64,000 nucleotides of DNA, taken from contig LGRX02034248.1 of the NCBI GenBank assembly GCA_001247695.2, positions 62,001 through 126,000 of the forward strand, given 5' to 3'. Positions 8,565 to 19,190 of the stretch are shown piece after piece (the stretch's first letter is position 1; every line of letters begins with the position of its first letter). A program made the translations under genes and the position numbers. Source of the DNA: Cymbomonas tetramitiformis. Taxonomy: Eukaryota > Chlorophyta > Pyramimonadophyceae > Pyramimonadales > Pyramimonadaceae. The notes under the pieces were generated by a model. The model was not told where the DNA came from. It saw only the letters and a list, made by a program, of their open reading frames with translations, and did not search any database.

Positions 8565-9966
8565 TTTGGTTGCTTCCCATAAGTCTCATCAATTCCTTCC
8601 ACATAGCATCCTGAAAACGAGGGTCGCGGTCAGAGACAATCTTCATAGGGGTGCCATGTAGTTTCCAGATGTGGTCGAAGTAGATTCGAGCTATAACCTC
8701 AGCGGAGCTGTCCTGGAAGTTCAACGGGATGATGTGAACCATTTTGCTGAGCTTACACGTGAAAGTAGCAAAGGCATCGTGATTCCGCGCCGTGACTGGC
8801 AGTCCAGTAACAAAGTCCACACTGACCACTTGCCATAGTCGCGTAGGAATAGTGTGTGGGTTCAGCAATCCATCCGGGTAAGAATTTCTCGGTCGCACCG
8901 CTTGACAGATAGCGCAAGATGAAACCCAGCGTCCCACATCTTCTGCTGCCCCTTTCCACCAGAAGCGTCGCAGGACTCGTTCCAGAGTTTTGTCCCTGCC
9001 CGCGTGTCCAGCTGAAACAGAGGCGTGCGCCTCTTGCAGCACTACCTCACGGAGTGGTGAATCTTCTCCCAGTACCAACCGATAGCGTCCAGCGCTCACC
9101 CTCCACAACACATTTCCCACCACGCAGAAGTCACGAGTGCGTTGATGCGGAGCTTCTTGGATTTCTTTCCTTAAAGTCTGTAGGGGGCCAGGTCGCCCAT
9201 ATTCCGCTTGCAGCGCTTTGAGAAACTGACCTCCTGATATCTGCTGATGCAGGTCTCGAACGCTGGCCGCTTCTCCAGTACGCACGATAGGAGGAGGGGA
9301 ACTCGTCTTCCTTTCCCGCTTGACACGCTGTCGAGCTGGCGGAGCGTACACCACTAGCAGGGGCCAAGGGAGATCCAGAAGGACTCCATCCGGGGCAGCG
9401 AACATCTGCACAGGTTCTCCTTGAGCGTCATGGGTAGGAATAATGTACTCCACTCTCATTCCCGCAGATCTGAACAACTGCCGCCACTGTGGCATGCGAG
9501 ACTGAAAGTCAGGAAGGACAAAGAGAGCTGAAGTATTCTCAGGGTCCAGACGCCATTCTTTCACATATCTCCTCAGTACGGCCTCGATGGTCAAATGGTT
9601 GGAGGAGAAGGGAGGATTGCACCAGACGTTCAACCCTCGCCAGTTTTCCTTCAAGCAGTCCGTCCAGTAGCGGTTGACCTGACGATTCTTTCCTCCCAAG
9701 TCGCAACAGGCGTCCACCTCGAAAGGTCCATATTCTTGACTCAAGAAGTCGAACATGTCCGCACGGAACTTCCAGTCCTGTCGGTCGCTGGGCTCCAGGA
9801 GTCTGGTTGAGGCCTCGCTGCACTTCGGCGTTGCTGAGTAGTCAACAGGGGTCTTCCTGGGAGAAGGAGGCGAGGATGCTGTCAGTTTGCCAGAGCGCGT
9901 CTGAACTGCCAGGGTTGCTTCCTCGTACCCGGTTTCGGCCAGCTGCAGGGTATGTAAGGCGTCCAT
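8542..9966 (-). CDS. Gypsy pol middle: Dam-like N6-adenine methyltransferase and integrase catalytic core
   Basis: The 474-codon frame starts with ATG directly after an in-frame TAA at 9967-9969, and the preceding RNase H segment is in the same frame. Residues ~61-208 match the phage/DIRS-type Dam methyltransferase fold: DRQDW, FDFLSQEYGPFEVDACCD and the catalytic NPPF at 117-120. Such enzymes transfer methyl from SAM to adenine N6. Integrase follows, with an HHCC zinc finger (H314, H321, C351, C354) and core acids D384 (SVDFVTG) and D446 (SDRDPRF). A frameshift near 8566 separates it from the last catalytic Glu. The methyltransferase sits between RNase H and integrase, a place where gypsy elements normally have only a linker. 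Confidence 0.9.
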   Translation of the reverse strand: MDALHTLQLAETGYEEATLAVQTRSGKLTASSPPSPRKTPVDYSATPKCSEASTRLLEPSDRQDWKFRADMFDFLSQEYGPFEVDACCDLGGKNRQVNRYWTDCLKENWRGLNVWCNPPFSSNHLTIEAVLRRYVKEWRLDPENTSALFVLPDFQSRMPQWRQLFRSAGMRVEYIIPTHDAQGEPVQMFAAPDGVLLDLPWPLLVVYAPPARQRVKRERKTSSPPPIVRTGEAASVRDLHQQISGGQFLKALQAEYGRPGPLQTLRKEIQEAPHQRTRDFCVVGNVLWRVSAGRYRLVLGEDSPLREVVLQEAHASVSAGHAGRDKTLERVLRRFWWKGAAEDVGRWVSSCAICQAVRPRNSYPDGLLNPHTIPTRLWQVVSVDFVTGLPVTARNHDAFATFTCKLSKMVHIIPLNFQDSSAEVIARIYFDHIWKLHGTPMKIVSDRDPRFQDAMWKELMRLMGSNQSGLHYAL

Positions 9967-10947
9967 TTAGAGTTGAGGGGAGTCCATCCAGGTGAGAGTC
10001 CCACTGCACGCGAGAACTGGTTCCGGATCTTTGGTCTTGGCGCTGTTGGACTTGCGCTCCTTCAACTTGTTGGGATCTACCACTCCCAGGGGCGCACGTC
10101 CTTGGCGAGACTCTTTACCAGCGGCAGGTCGAAACTTGTTGGCAGTGTCTGCGGCTGAAGGAGGTCGCTGCGGTTTCCCAGTAACCGGGTGCACAAAGCC
10201 AGCTTCTACCAGTCCTTCTCTCGCGGAAATTTCCTTGTAGTCGGGTCGCCTGGACAGAGCGTCTGGAACCCAGAGTAGCGCCCCAGGAATGTACTCCATC
10301 TCGGGTACCCCTACCTCCACTAGATCCATGTACCATCGGGCTTGGCGTCGGCTGAGAGGTTGTCCGGGTGCCATTAACCAGACTAGGGGCTTATGGTCAC
10401 CCTGCAATTGGAACTCGGTCCAGATGAGGTAGTGTCGCCAAGTTTGCGTAGTGCAGTGATGGAGAGCGCAGAGTTCTCTTTCGCCAGCATGATAGTTCTG
10501 CTCGGCTCCATTAAACTGTCTGCTTTCAAAGGCGATAGGTTGCAATCCATTTCCTACGTCTTGCATCAGTACTCCCCCCAGCGCCACTCCACTGGCGTCA
10601 GTTTGTACCACGAAAGGATGCCGTCCTTCGGCCGCCGCTTTCATATCGGGTAGCGCCAGAGTGGGTGAAGAACATAGCGCCTTCTTAATCTCCTCGAAGG
10701 CCCAACGCTGCATGGGTCCCCATAGCCAAGCGACATCCCCTTTGGTGAGCTGAGTCAAGGGTTGTGCTACTTCAGAGAAGCCCAGCATGTACCGCCGGTA
10801 GTACCCAGCCAACCCCAAAAATTGGCGCACATGCGTGGCGTTTTCCAGAGCGGGCCAGTCCCTGATGGCGGCCAACTTGTCATGTTGAGGTTGACTTCCT
10901 TCCCGTGAGATAACGTGCCCCAGAAAGCGTATCTGGGTCTGCAGTTA
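9967..10947 (-). CDS. Gypsy pol: RT thumb and RNase H
   Basis: From the frameshift near 10945 the frame reads the RT C-terminus (RFLGHVIS, VRQFLGLAGYYRRY) and then RNase H beginning with FVVQTDASG (first catalytic Asp at about 10599), with QNYHAGERELCAL (Glu) and GDHKPLVWL. It ends IPGALLWVPDALSRR, the usual RNase H tail of gypsy elements. A Pro/Lys-rich linker follows before the TAA at 9967-9969. RNase H removes genomic RNA during reverse transcription. The frame is one base off from the RT segment upstream. Confidence 0.93.
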
Positions 10948-13900
10948 GACTCCTTGAGGTAGATGCCCTGGTTCTCACAGACTTCGAAAAATTGCTGGAG
11001 ATGGGAAAGATGCTCCTCCAAGGTGTTGCTGAAGAGGATACAATCGTCCAGGAATATTCTTGCAAAAGGAAGATGTCCCAGAGCTCGCTGCATGCGTCTC
11101 TGATAGCAGGAAGGACTGTTGGTCAACCCCATGGGCATCACCAACTACTCATACGACCCATAGGGAGAAGTGAACGCCGTCTTTTCCACATCCTCAGACG
11201 CCATAGCCATCTGCCAGAACCCATCTACTGCATCGAAGGAGGAGAAGTACTTGGCCCCATGCATGGAGTCGAACAACTGCTGAATGTCGGGAAGTGGATA
11301 TTTGTCCTTGACGGTCAGGCTGTTGATGGCTCGGAAGTCGCAGACCATTCTGAGTACTTCAGGTTTCCCTGGCTTGGGAACCATCAGCACTGGTGCAGCG
11401 AACGGACTTGAGGAAGGCCTGATGTAGCCCTTACTCAGGAGTTCATCCAGGCGTTCTCGCAGTTGAGTCAGCTCCACCATGGACATCTTATAGGGCCTCT
11501 TAGCGGGCGCGATACCATTCCATCCCTCTTGCAGTCTCACATGGGCCACTTCATCTTTTCGCAGGGCGTCAAAGTTGGGCAGCGCTTCGCGAATTACTCG
11601 AGGTGAAAAGGACTCGATCAGCTTTTGAAACTTCTTTCTCCACTCGGGGGAGATTGAAGGGTCCTCCAAATTCTCGCTGGTGGCCATCGCTGATAACATC
11701 GAAGTCCCTACCAAAGGTGTCGCATAGGCCACTAAGATGTCGTGGGGTGTCGCGGCACTGTCCATTCCCGCATATCTGCGCCGATAGGCTTTGATCTCCT
11801 TGGTCGCTTGGGCCGCTGATAACATTACCATCGGTTCCAGAGCCATCGCGGTTCTCTCGCCTTTGCGTGTGGAGCTACGCCCCGGCGAACATCCCCGTAT
11901 CCGCACGGATTTGCCATGATGGCGAAACTTGACTGATCCCCACCCATCATAGTCCAGCGTGACCGGCGAGAGGTGTCTCAACCACCTTCCTCCGAGTACA
12001 ATGTCCACCTTGATGCCCAAAGGAAGTACTCGCATCTTGATGACCTCGGAGTAAGTCCCCTCGGAAGTCTCGGCGGTCAGCTTGCCGTAAGCGACTTGCG
12101 CAGAGGTCTGCACTGACCCATCCGCGAGGGTAACGTTCAGCGGCATCCCATTAGCGCGAACTGTGAGGTTCAATCTCTTGACGCACTCACTGGAGATGAA
12201 TTCATCCGAGGCCCCCGAATCCACCAGCACGCGCACTCGCTGTCCCTTCAGCAAGGCCCAGAACACCAATAGCAGCGTTCCCTCTTTGTCCCGAATCGCA
12301 GTCAGCTGACTGTCCTGGTTCCACATTACTTGACCATCGCGTCGCAGATGTGCACAGATGGCTGCTCGTACTGGGTGATGCAAAGGTACGCGCTGCTTAG
12401 ACCGGATAGGTCTTGTGCGCGGTGGTGCAGGCTGAGAACGATGATCCGGACCAAAGTACCATCCACCTTCCAGTTCGCGATCTGCTTGTAGCTGTCGCTC
12501 CTTGGCGCGTCGCTCCTGTCCTTGAGCGCGTCGTCTGGCGCGGCTCTGCGTGCGGCTTTCCAGAGGGTAAGAGCGAAGAGGTTGGATGGAAATCTCCTCC
12601 TCCTCTTCCTCCCCAGAGCTATCTTCTGGTTCGGACTTTTGAGTGAAAGAGGGGGCTTCTTCTTCCCGCGGTGCCGCCTGGGCGTTGGTGACGTTTGCTG
12701 GTGCTGCCACTGCTTCATTACCTTCCAGGATCGGCCGCAGACGATGGCGTTGCTGTTTCTGAATGGTCAGTAGCAGTTCCAGGTGGGTTTCCTCCTGGAT
12801 GGTTTTCAGGGGAGTCGGCTCCACTCCTTCTGTCACCGTTGTCAGCACACTTGGATTGTTCTCCGATCTGGCGGCGGCCAGCTGCCGCTCCATCAACTGC
12901 TGCATGAAGTTGAGCGACCGCTGGGAGTCCTCGAGGTCTGAAATGTCCCCAGAAGTTGCGGGCTGAGAACTGGATGGAGATAAGGTCAAATCCAGAGTTG
13001 TCGCTGGATTCGCCTCTGATGGTTCCGCTGAGTCCAGGGAGAATGAATCACTTGCTGTTGATGGTAGGGCCAGGTGAGCCGCCTCTTCCGCAGCTTCCCT
13101 TTCTCGCTGGTTCCATTGGTGCGCCCGGTATAGACTGCACCAGGCGTCTGGAATTCCTACATCTCCACCAGAACCTGGGATAGTACCGCACTCGGTCTCC
13201 AGAGATAGCTGAACTGCTCCTTCGGTTATCGTCAGGTCAGGGGTGACCTTCCCATGCCATCTGTACCAGCGGCGGCGATATCTGCGCCACCCTTCGGGTA
13301 CCCATGCATCTCTCCATTTCTCATTCTCCTTTACCAGCGCTGCTGCGGCCATGTGCTCCGGGTGCGTCATCTCTCTCCAAGCGCGCGTGCGGTCCGCCAG
13401 TGACTCCGCTCGAAGTCCTGGGGGTTCATCTCCCAACCTCGTAACCTCTGCCTCATGCTGCAGTCGGTCTCGTACAGTCTTCGGAGTTCTGCTGCGAGGT
13501 TTTCCAGTGCGCTTGCGCGCTGCGCTCGTAGGGCGCTCTGCGCTTGGGGTTGACGCCCTCTCTGCCCAGGTTGGACACGCTGCTGGTCGAGACGTCGAAG
13601 GAAACACCTCAGGTCGAAGTTTAAAAGGTGGGGGTTCGGAAGCTGGGCCAGATTTTGAAGTTCCACCCCCTTCCTCCCCACTGTCGTCCAGAGGGTGTGA
13701 AACAGCGGGTAGCGTTACATCCTGGATCCGCTGCCTCAAGGCTCGCATCCTTTCCACCGGAGCTTTCCTCGGTACTCGCTGCCGAGGGGTTTGCCGCCAG
13801 GGGGTGTTGAGTGGGTTGAAGGTCCACTGGGTCTCCTCCTCCTGACCATCATCCTCATCCAGTGCTGCCAGTACTGATGTCTCAGGGTTAGGGTTAGGGT

Positions 13901-14333
13901 TAGGGTTAGGGTTATCCCCAAGGTCTGTGGGGTCAACGCGGGGCGTTTCGCCACGCTCGCGTCGTGGAGCTGGATAGCGATCACCAGTTCCAAGGGAGCG
14001 ATCTACACTGAACATAACGGGAGGCTTGGAGCGCTCAGGCGACGAAGTGGGTGACCTTCGTGGCGACCGCTGATGGCGCCGGGAAACCAAGTGATGTTCT
14101 CGCCGGCTCTGCTCAGTGGAAAGGTTTGCTGTGTAAACAGCGGTACTGGACAACGAGGGTTCATCCCGTAGGGTTCTGGTTCTGTCGAGATGGCGTTGTC
14201 GCCTCTGATCGGCAGACCAGGTGAATCCATATCCTCGAGCGGCCGGAGGGTTGGGGGGTGGCGGAGGATCCTGCTGGATATTCCCTCGGTTGTGGGCGAA
14301 GGCTGTACTCCTTGCCCAGGGGCGGTTACCCAT
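10948..14333 (-). CDS. Gypsy pol 5' part: linker, aspartic protease and reverse transcriptase
   Basis: The ATG at 14333 opens a frame different from gag. About 680 residues of low-complexity, Pro/Arg/Glu-rich sequence precede a retropepsin (VLVDSGASDEFIS, plus strand about 12205-12235). RT follows (YIRPSSSPFAAPVLMVPKPG, FSSFDAVDGFWQ, FARIFLDDCILFS with the catalytic DD). An in-frame TAG at 11145-11147 lies where related RTs have Trp in GSYEW, a single G-to-A change. A one-base loss near 10945 (KES|QTQIRFLGH) shifts the frame before the RT thumb. Protease cleaves the polyprotein and RT copies the RNA, both inside the virus-like particle. Confidence 0.93.
13885..13914 (+). repeat. Five TTAGGG telomere-like units inside pol
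   Basis: Five exact GGGTTA units occur in tandem. On the coding (minus) strand they encode a run of Asn-Pro pairs in the pol linker. The array sits within an open reading frame far from any element end, so it is a coding microsatellite and not a chromosome end. Confidence 0.9.
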
Positions 14334-14343
14334 ACCGCCCTGT

Positions 14344-14362
14344 CGCCGGCGTCCCGCCGGCG
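14344..14362 (-). other. GC-rich hairpin at the gag-pol junction
   Basis: Two CGCCGGCG octamers, each self-complementary, are separated by 3 nt between the gag stop (14372-14374) and the pol ATG (14333). The 8-bp stem could stall ribosomes and help pol expression by recoding or reinitiation. That role is inferred from position only. Confidence 0.45.
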
Positions 14363-14371
14363 GGAGGACAC

Positions 14372-17300
14372 TCAGTCCTCCTCCTCCGCAGATTGCTGAC
14401 CCGAGGAGGACGCTGCGGCCGATTCCTCGTTCTGAAAATACTCCAGCGCTTCCGCTTCATCTTCCAAATCCTCCCATTCTGTCTCCAGCGCTGCGATATG
14501 AGATTCATTTGCAGCGCGGCGGCGTGCCAAACGAGCTGGGGCGTCAGCAATCCAGGTTCGTTTTTTGGCCTCGTCGGGGCAGTTAGCCCATAAATGGGAG
14601 TCAGAGTTGCAGACGTATCATCGGCGTGGCGGCCTGGTCAATCCCGCCGGGCTGGGCGGCACGGCGTGCTGCACCCTGAGGTCGGCGGGGTCGAGGTCAG
14701 TAGTGTCTTCCTCCCCAGCGTCCTGCACGGCGTTAAGTCTGGAGGACGAGCGACCATTCCTCCAGGCAGGACGTCGGTTCGCAGGTGCTGAGGCGGGAGA
14801 GGTTCGTGCTGCGGTCAGAGCTTCACTGCGCTCCAATTTGGTGGCCACAGTGATGATATGCTGCAGCGCGGTGGATCCGGGATGATTGCTCTCCCAATTC
14901 GCTGGACTTTGCAGATCCAGCCGATCCTCAATGAGGCGATCCATCACAGCTTGCTTCAGTCGCAGTCCAGACCAGAACTGATACAATAGCTGATGGCGTG
15001 GCAGTTGGGCATGGCGTCTGCCAATAACTGCACTACCTCGTGCCAGGATACCAGACGAGTGGCGAACAAACGCGCAGTCTCTTCTCGTCGCTGCGCCATG
15101 CGCATCACGGTCCCCGCTAGTCCTATCAGCGCGATGTCATCCAGTACGCTCCTGACTACGTCGGCCAGGAAAGGCGCCAAAGTGGCGTAACGCCGGTTCC
15201 AGGCCTCCGAGTTCAACATACCACCTTGCTTGAGAAAAGTCAGGAATCGCGGCTGCAGTTTGCGTTGCGCCACTTCCTTCAAGATCTCCGGCATGGTGAT
15301 CATGGTCAGGTCTAGGCGATAAGCACTTATGCGACCCAGGGCGAAGGTGACTACGCCCATTGACAGAAAATTGACCAGCGCTTCAGAAAAAGGTGGAAGT
15401 GCGGCAATGTCAGCGTCAGTGGTGATTAGTTCAGCGGAGGAGGGGTACATAGGAATGTCTCTGATCAGCTTGAGCACATCAGCCACTGTCTTGGATTCTC
15501 GGTAGACATCACTTGGGGAAGCCGCTCCCATAAGATCGTGGTGCCCTGGGAATTGAGAAAGGCGCTGGTCCACTGGCAGGAGTCCCGGGGCCGCTGGCAA
15601 GGAATTTCCAGGCGATCTGTACTCTGCTGCGCTGGGAACACCAGAGGGAAACCGGTTGACGCCCAGTCTAGCCGGTACTGTGGCGGGAGTTGGTTGGTTG
15701 CCAGCCGCCATTCCTCGAAACAAGTACGCCTCGGAGGATGAAAATGCTGCCCAAATTTGGAGTCCCAGGGGGTCAAATTCTGTCAACTCGGACTCTAAGG
15801 CATTTTCCGCGATGGTCACCCATGAGTACAAGGGCAGGCGTCTCTGCTGAGTTCCAGTACGGCTTTCCGCGCAACGCCGCGCTTCATCCACTTGCGTTTT
15901 CTCCACTTCCAGAGTGAAAGCGTCACTGTCCTCAATCTCAGTCAGGCGCACAGGAGTATGCACTGACCCATGCTGCGCCAGGTCTTGGATGTCCACTCCG
16001 ATGTGTCGCATAGTCATCCAAATCCGATTTGTATCGGTTATGAAGTGACTGGCGCTTCCAGGCATGGTTGGCAGTCGGTAAGAATATTGTGCCTCAGCGC
16101 CGTGGCTGACAGTCACTGCGGAGGAAGAGGACAGGTGATTTCTCAACCAGAAGGAGGCTGCTTCTAAAGTCCATAGCAACACATCTAGACGCCTGTGTCG
16201 TGGTTCACCATTGTCTGAAGGCGGGGGCGAGTTTCCTGGTGACGGATGATCAGGCTCAGCGGAGTCAGAAGGCGATGCGCCGGTAGCCGGTGGATCTGGC
16301 TGAAATGGTGCCGGCGCCGGATGAGCCGGTACCGGAGCCGGTTGATCCGGTGCTGGAGCCGGTTGAGCCGGTGCGGGAACCGGTTGAGCCGGTGCTGGTA
16401 CCAGCCAAGGACCTGATCCAGCAGCTGGCGCCGGTGCACCTGGTAAACCGCTCGCCCATCCTAAGGTGTGCTGGTAGGGCGTCATAGGTGGAGCGCCCAC
16501 CGATGGTAGAACTGAAGTCAGATGAGGATAGTGTTGGAGCACTTGCTGATGTAGATTTTGCATGTACTCTGATACTTCTAACATCATCTGATTCTGCATT
16601 AGGGATTGATGCTGATGGTTCAGCGCGGGGACCGAGGCATCTGAGGGCGTTCTGGCTGAGGCGGGGTCAGAGAAGAGTGCTCTGCGCTGTTCTGCCAGGC
16701 GCTGCTGATTCTGTTCCCATCGCTGATGGCGCCTCTCCCGGCGAGAAAGCTGGTTCAGAGGTAAGTTTCTGACTGGAATTCTGCTGAGGACATCTGCTTG
16801 AGAAGGGGGGTCGATGACTGGAAGAGGAGGCGGCTGGTAGGCTGCGAGTCCAACGCCACGCCTGAGTGCGAGGTCGGCGTAACTGACTGAGCTGACTGTG
16901 CTGACTGGCTGCTCCGTAGTTGTTGAGGTCAGCGAGGTAGTCAAAGGTCTGGACTCGCTGTTCAACAGGGACTCGAGCATATCCGTAACCGTAGCTGCCT
17001 CCGTAGTCGCCTGAGTCGGTGAAGGCGTCAATGAAGTTGCCTCGCTGTCTTTCTCGGACTCGAAAGTCACCGATAACCTTGCCATAGAGTCACCGATCAC
17101 CTTAGGTTCCGTAACGGTATCGGTAATCGGTGAGGTCAGAGAGTCACCGTTCACCTTCTCCGTAAGCGGCGATGTCAGCGAATGCCCAGAACATGCTATG
17201 CTTATGTGGCGTGGGCCACCTGTCAAGCCGGAGCCACCTGTCCTCCCCGCTGCCCCCACCTCCCCGTTGCTTGTTGAGGAGGGAGTTGGATGCATTGAGT

Positions 17301-18336
17301 GTGCCATGGGTTCGCCAGCAATGCGTTGGTGCATGTCTTCTGACCTCCCCGCTGCCCCCACACCCCCTTGGTTAGGGCGCGGAGTCCAGGCGAGATTCTC
17401 ACCCTGCTGCTGGCGCTTTCGCCAGTTGGCCACATCGGAGCGGGAGGGAAATTGGCGAAGTCCTGGTCTCTGCTCGTTCGCCTCATTCTGCATGTCCTGC
17501 TCAAGTGCTGCAATGTTGACCTCGGTCATTTCGCGCGCAGCGATCGGGTCGCGAGGTGGTCGGTCAGCAGGTAGAGATGGTCCCGCAGAGGCTGCTCCCG
17601 CGGACTCAGCCTGAAGCGCGTTCTCGAGGAATGGCGTGGGCAGCTGGCCGTGCGGGGAGGTCATCACCGTAGCTCCAGACCAAGTATGTGGAGTCCTGTA
17701 GGATGTCAAAGGGCTTCGCGGTCTTGGAGCTGGAGGACTCATGTCGCGCGTCCGCGGTGGGCTCCTGCAGCGCGGCGGTGGCGGGGTCCGGTCTCGAGTC
17801 CGAGGCGGGCTTCGCTGGCGCGGAGCTGGAGGGCTCAGGTCGCGGCTTCCGGGCAGTCGCAGGATGCCAGGGAAAGGAGAGGTTGAGTTGACATACCGCT
17901 GGGGAGTCGCTCTCATGTTTCGCCCTGCACCAGGGGTGTCAACAGTCAGCACCCGTGGTGACGCCGCTCTTGCAGGACGCAGAGGCGGATTATGGTGCTG
18001 TTTAGGTACCGTTACAGCCTCCTCCAGGGGAGGTGTCACACAAGCTGTTCCAGAATCCAGAGCCAGAGGAGTCGCGCTGTTAAACTCAGGAGCATCAGCT
18101 GACAGGGTCGACTTCTTCTTGGGTATCTGGAAGCTTGGCGCACCTGCTGCTGTCGCAGCCTGCGGCGGCTGACCCGGAGAGGGCGCCTTGTAGGTGCCCT
18201 TCGCCCCCTTGCCAGTGGTTCCAGTGGCTGCAGCACCTCTCGTACTGCGCTGACTGGCCTGCCGTCCCCTTGTACGCCTGGGAGTCGACGTGGGCGACGT
18301 TGGAGGGGAGCGTCCAGTGTTGGCGTTCTGCATCAT
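14372..18336 (-). pseudogene. Gypsy gag (capsid-nucleocapsid), disrupted
   Basis: The frame opens with ATG at 18336 and runs 1,126 codons. A long Pro/Ser/Thr-rich N-terminal region comes first, then a helical capsid-like region (LAGTVMRMAQRREETARLF). A frameshift near 14985 is needed to continue into YQFWSGLRLKQAVMDRL, typical of gag C-terminal capsid. The CCHC knuckle (x-YVCNSDSHLWANC, C-X2-C-X4-H-X4-C spacing) has lost its first Cys codon to TGA at 14618-14620. The frame then ends SAEEED-stop at 14372. At ~1,320 residues it is unusually long for a gypsy gag. Gag packages the RNA and forms the particle. Confidence 0.85.
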
Positions 18337-19190
18337 GTCGAAATTAGGAGTGGAAAAGTGTAAATCTGACCGTTGGGGAAGTCAAATCTGTCCAATTTGG
18401 GCAAATTTCCCCAGAACACTCAGAAAAACAATTCATCTTAGCAGTGGAAGTCGGGGTGAACGAAGAAATATGCTTTCCAGAGTGAAATGCGGTTTTTGGT
18501 GGTCAAATTTCAAAAATTGAGTGTTAATCGGCAGTTTGGCTAATTTCTTGGCGGCCATCCCGGAGCAATCCAGACAAATTGACCAGGTCCCAGTGTTGGA
18601 GACTATTGTTTTCTTTCAAAGAATATAAAAAAAATAGAAAATTCTCCTTCTGGGCTCTCGTTTCCTCCTATGTAGTCCGATGGGCTCAAAATTGTCTAAT
18701 TTGGCTCTGTCGTGCCGATCGGCCATCCCAATTTAAAATGTAGCGATCTATGAGGACCCAGGTGTCGGGGCCAGGTTCCAAACGACAAAAAACTATCAAG
18801 AAACGTCTGGAATTTTTGTGTCCACGTTAAAACTGTCTCCGAGGTCCTCTTTTCTCAATCTGACCACTTGTGCACTTTCCACTCTCCGTTCGGGTCAATC
18901 TGGCTGTTAATCCCGGTAAATTTAAGTTGCTGGCGACCTCTTTCCCCCCTTTCTGATCATTTTGCAGCATAACAGTCTTGGAAAATCGCCTGTTTGCATG
19001 CAGGGTGAAAGTCAGGGGGCAAAAGGGCGCAGAGCAATACCACTTCCAAGTGCAGACTTCTTGAGCACGTGACTGTATCCGAGCCAAAGCTCAAGGGTCA
19101 GTCAGAGGTTAATCTGCTTCAATCTTGGGGCACAGGTCCGTAGTCGGCAATTTTGCAGTGTACAAAATTGCAATGTTCTAGATAAACAGT
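18337..19190 (-). other. Gypsy 5' leader between LTR and gag
   Basis: About 850 nt of untranslated sequence. The primer-binding site should begin at or near 19190 on the minus strand, but the sequence there (ACTGTTTATCTAGAACATTG) does not begin with TGG and I cannot match it to a tRNA 3' end. No sizeable ORF. Confidence 0.6.

Noticed and set aside
13243..13845. 200-codon plus-strand ORF within the gypsy pol linker
   Set aside because: Antisense shadow of the Pro/Arg-rich minus-strand coding sequence.
13885..13914. Interstitial telomere or chromosome-fusion scar
   Set aside because: The array is inside an open reading frame of an intact-ended retrotransposon, so a coding microsatellite is the simpler reading.
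19150..19190. Primer-binding site complementary to initiator tRNA
   Set aside because: The sequence after the 5' LTR has no TGG start and does not match TGGTATCAGAGC, so no tRNA could be assigned.
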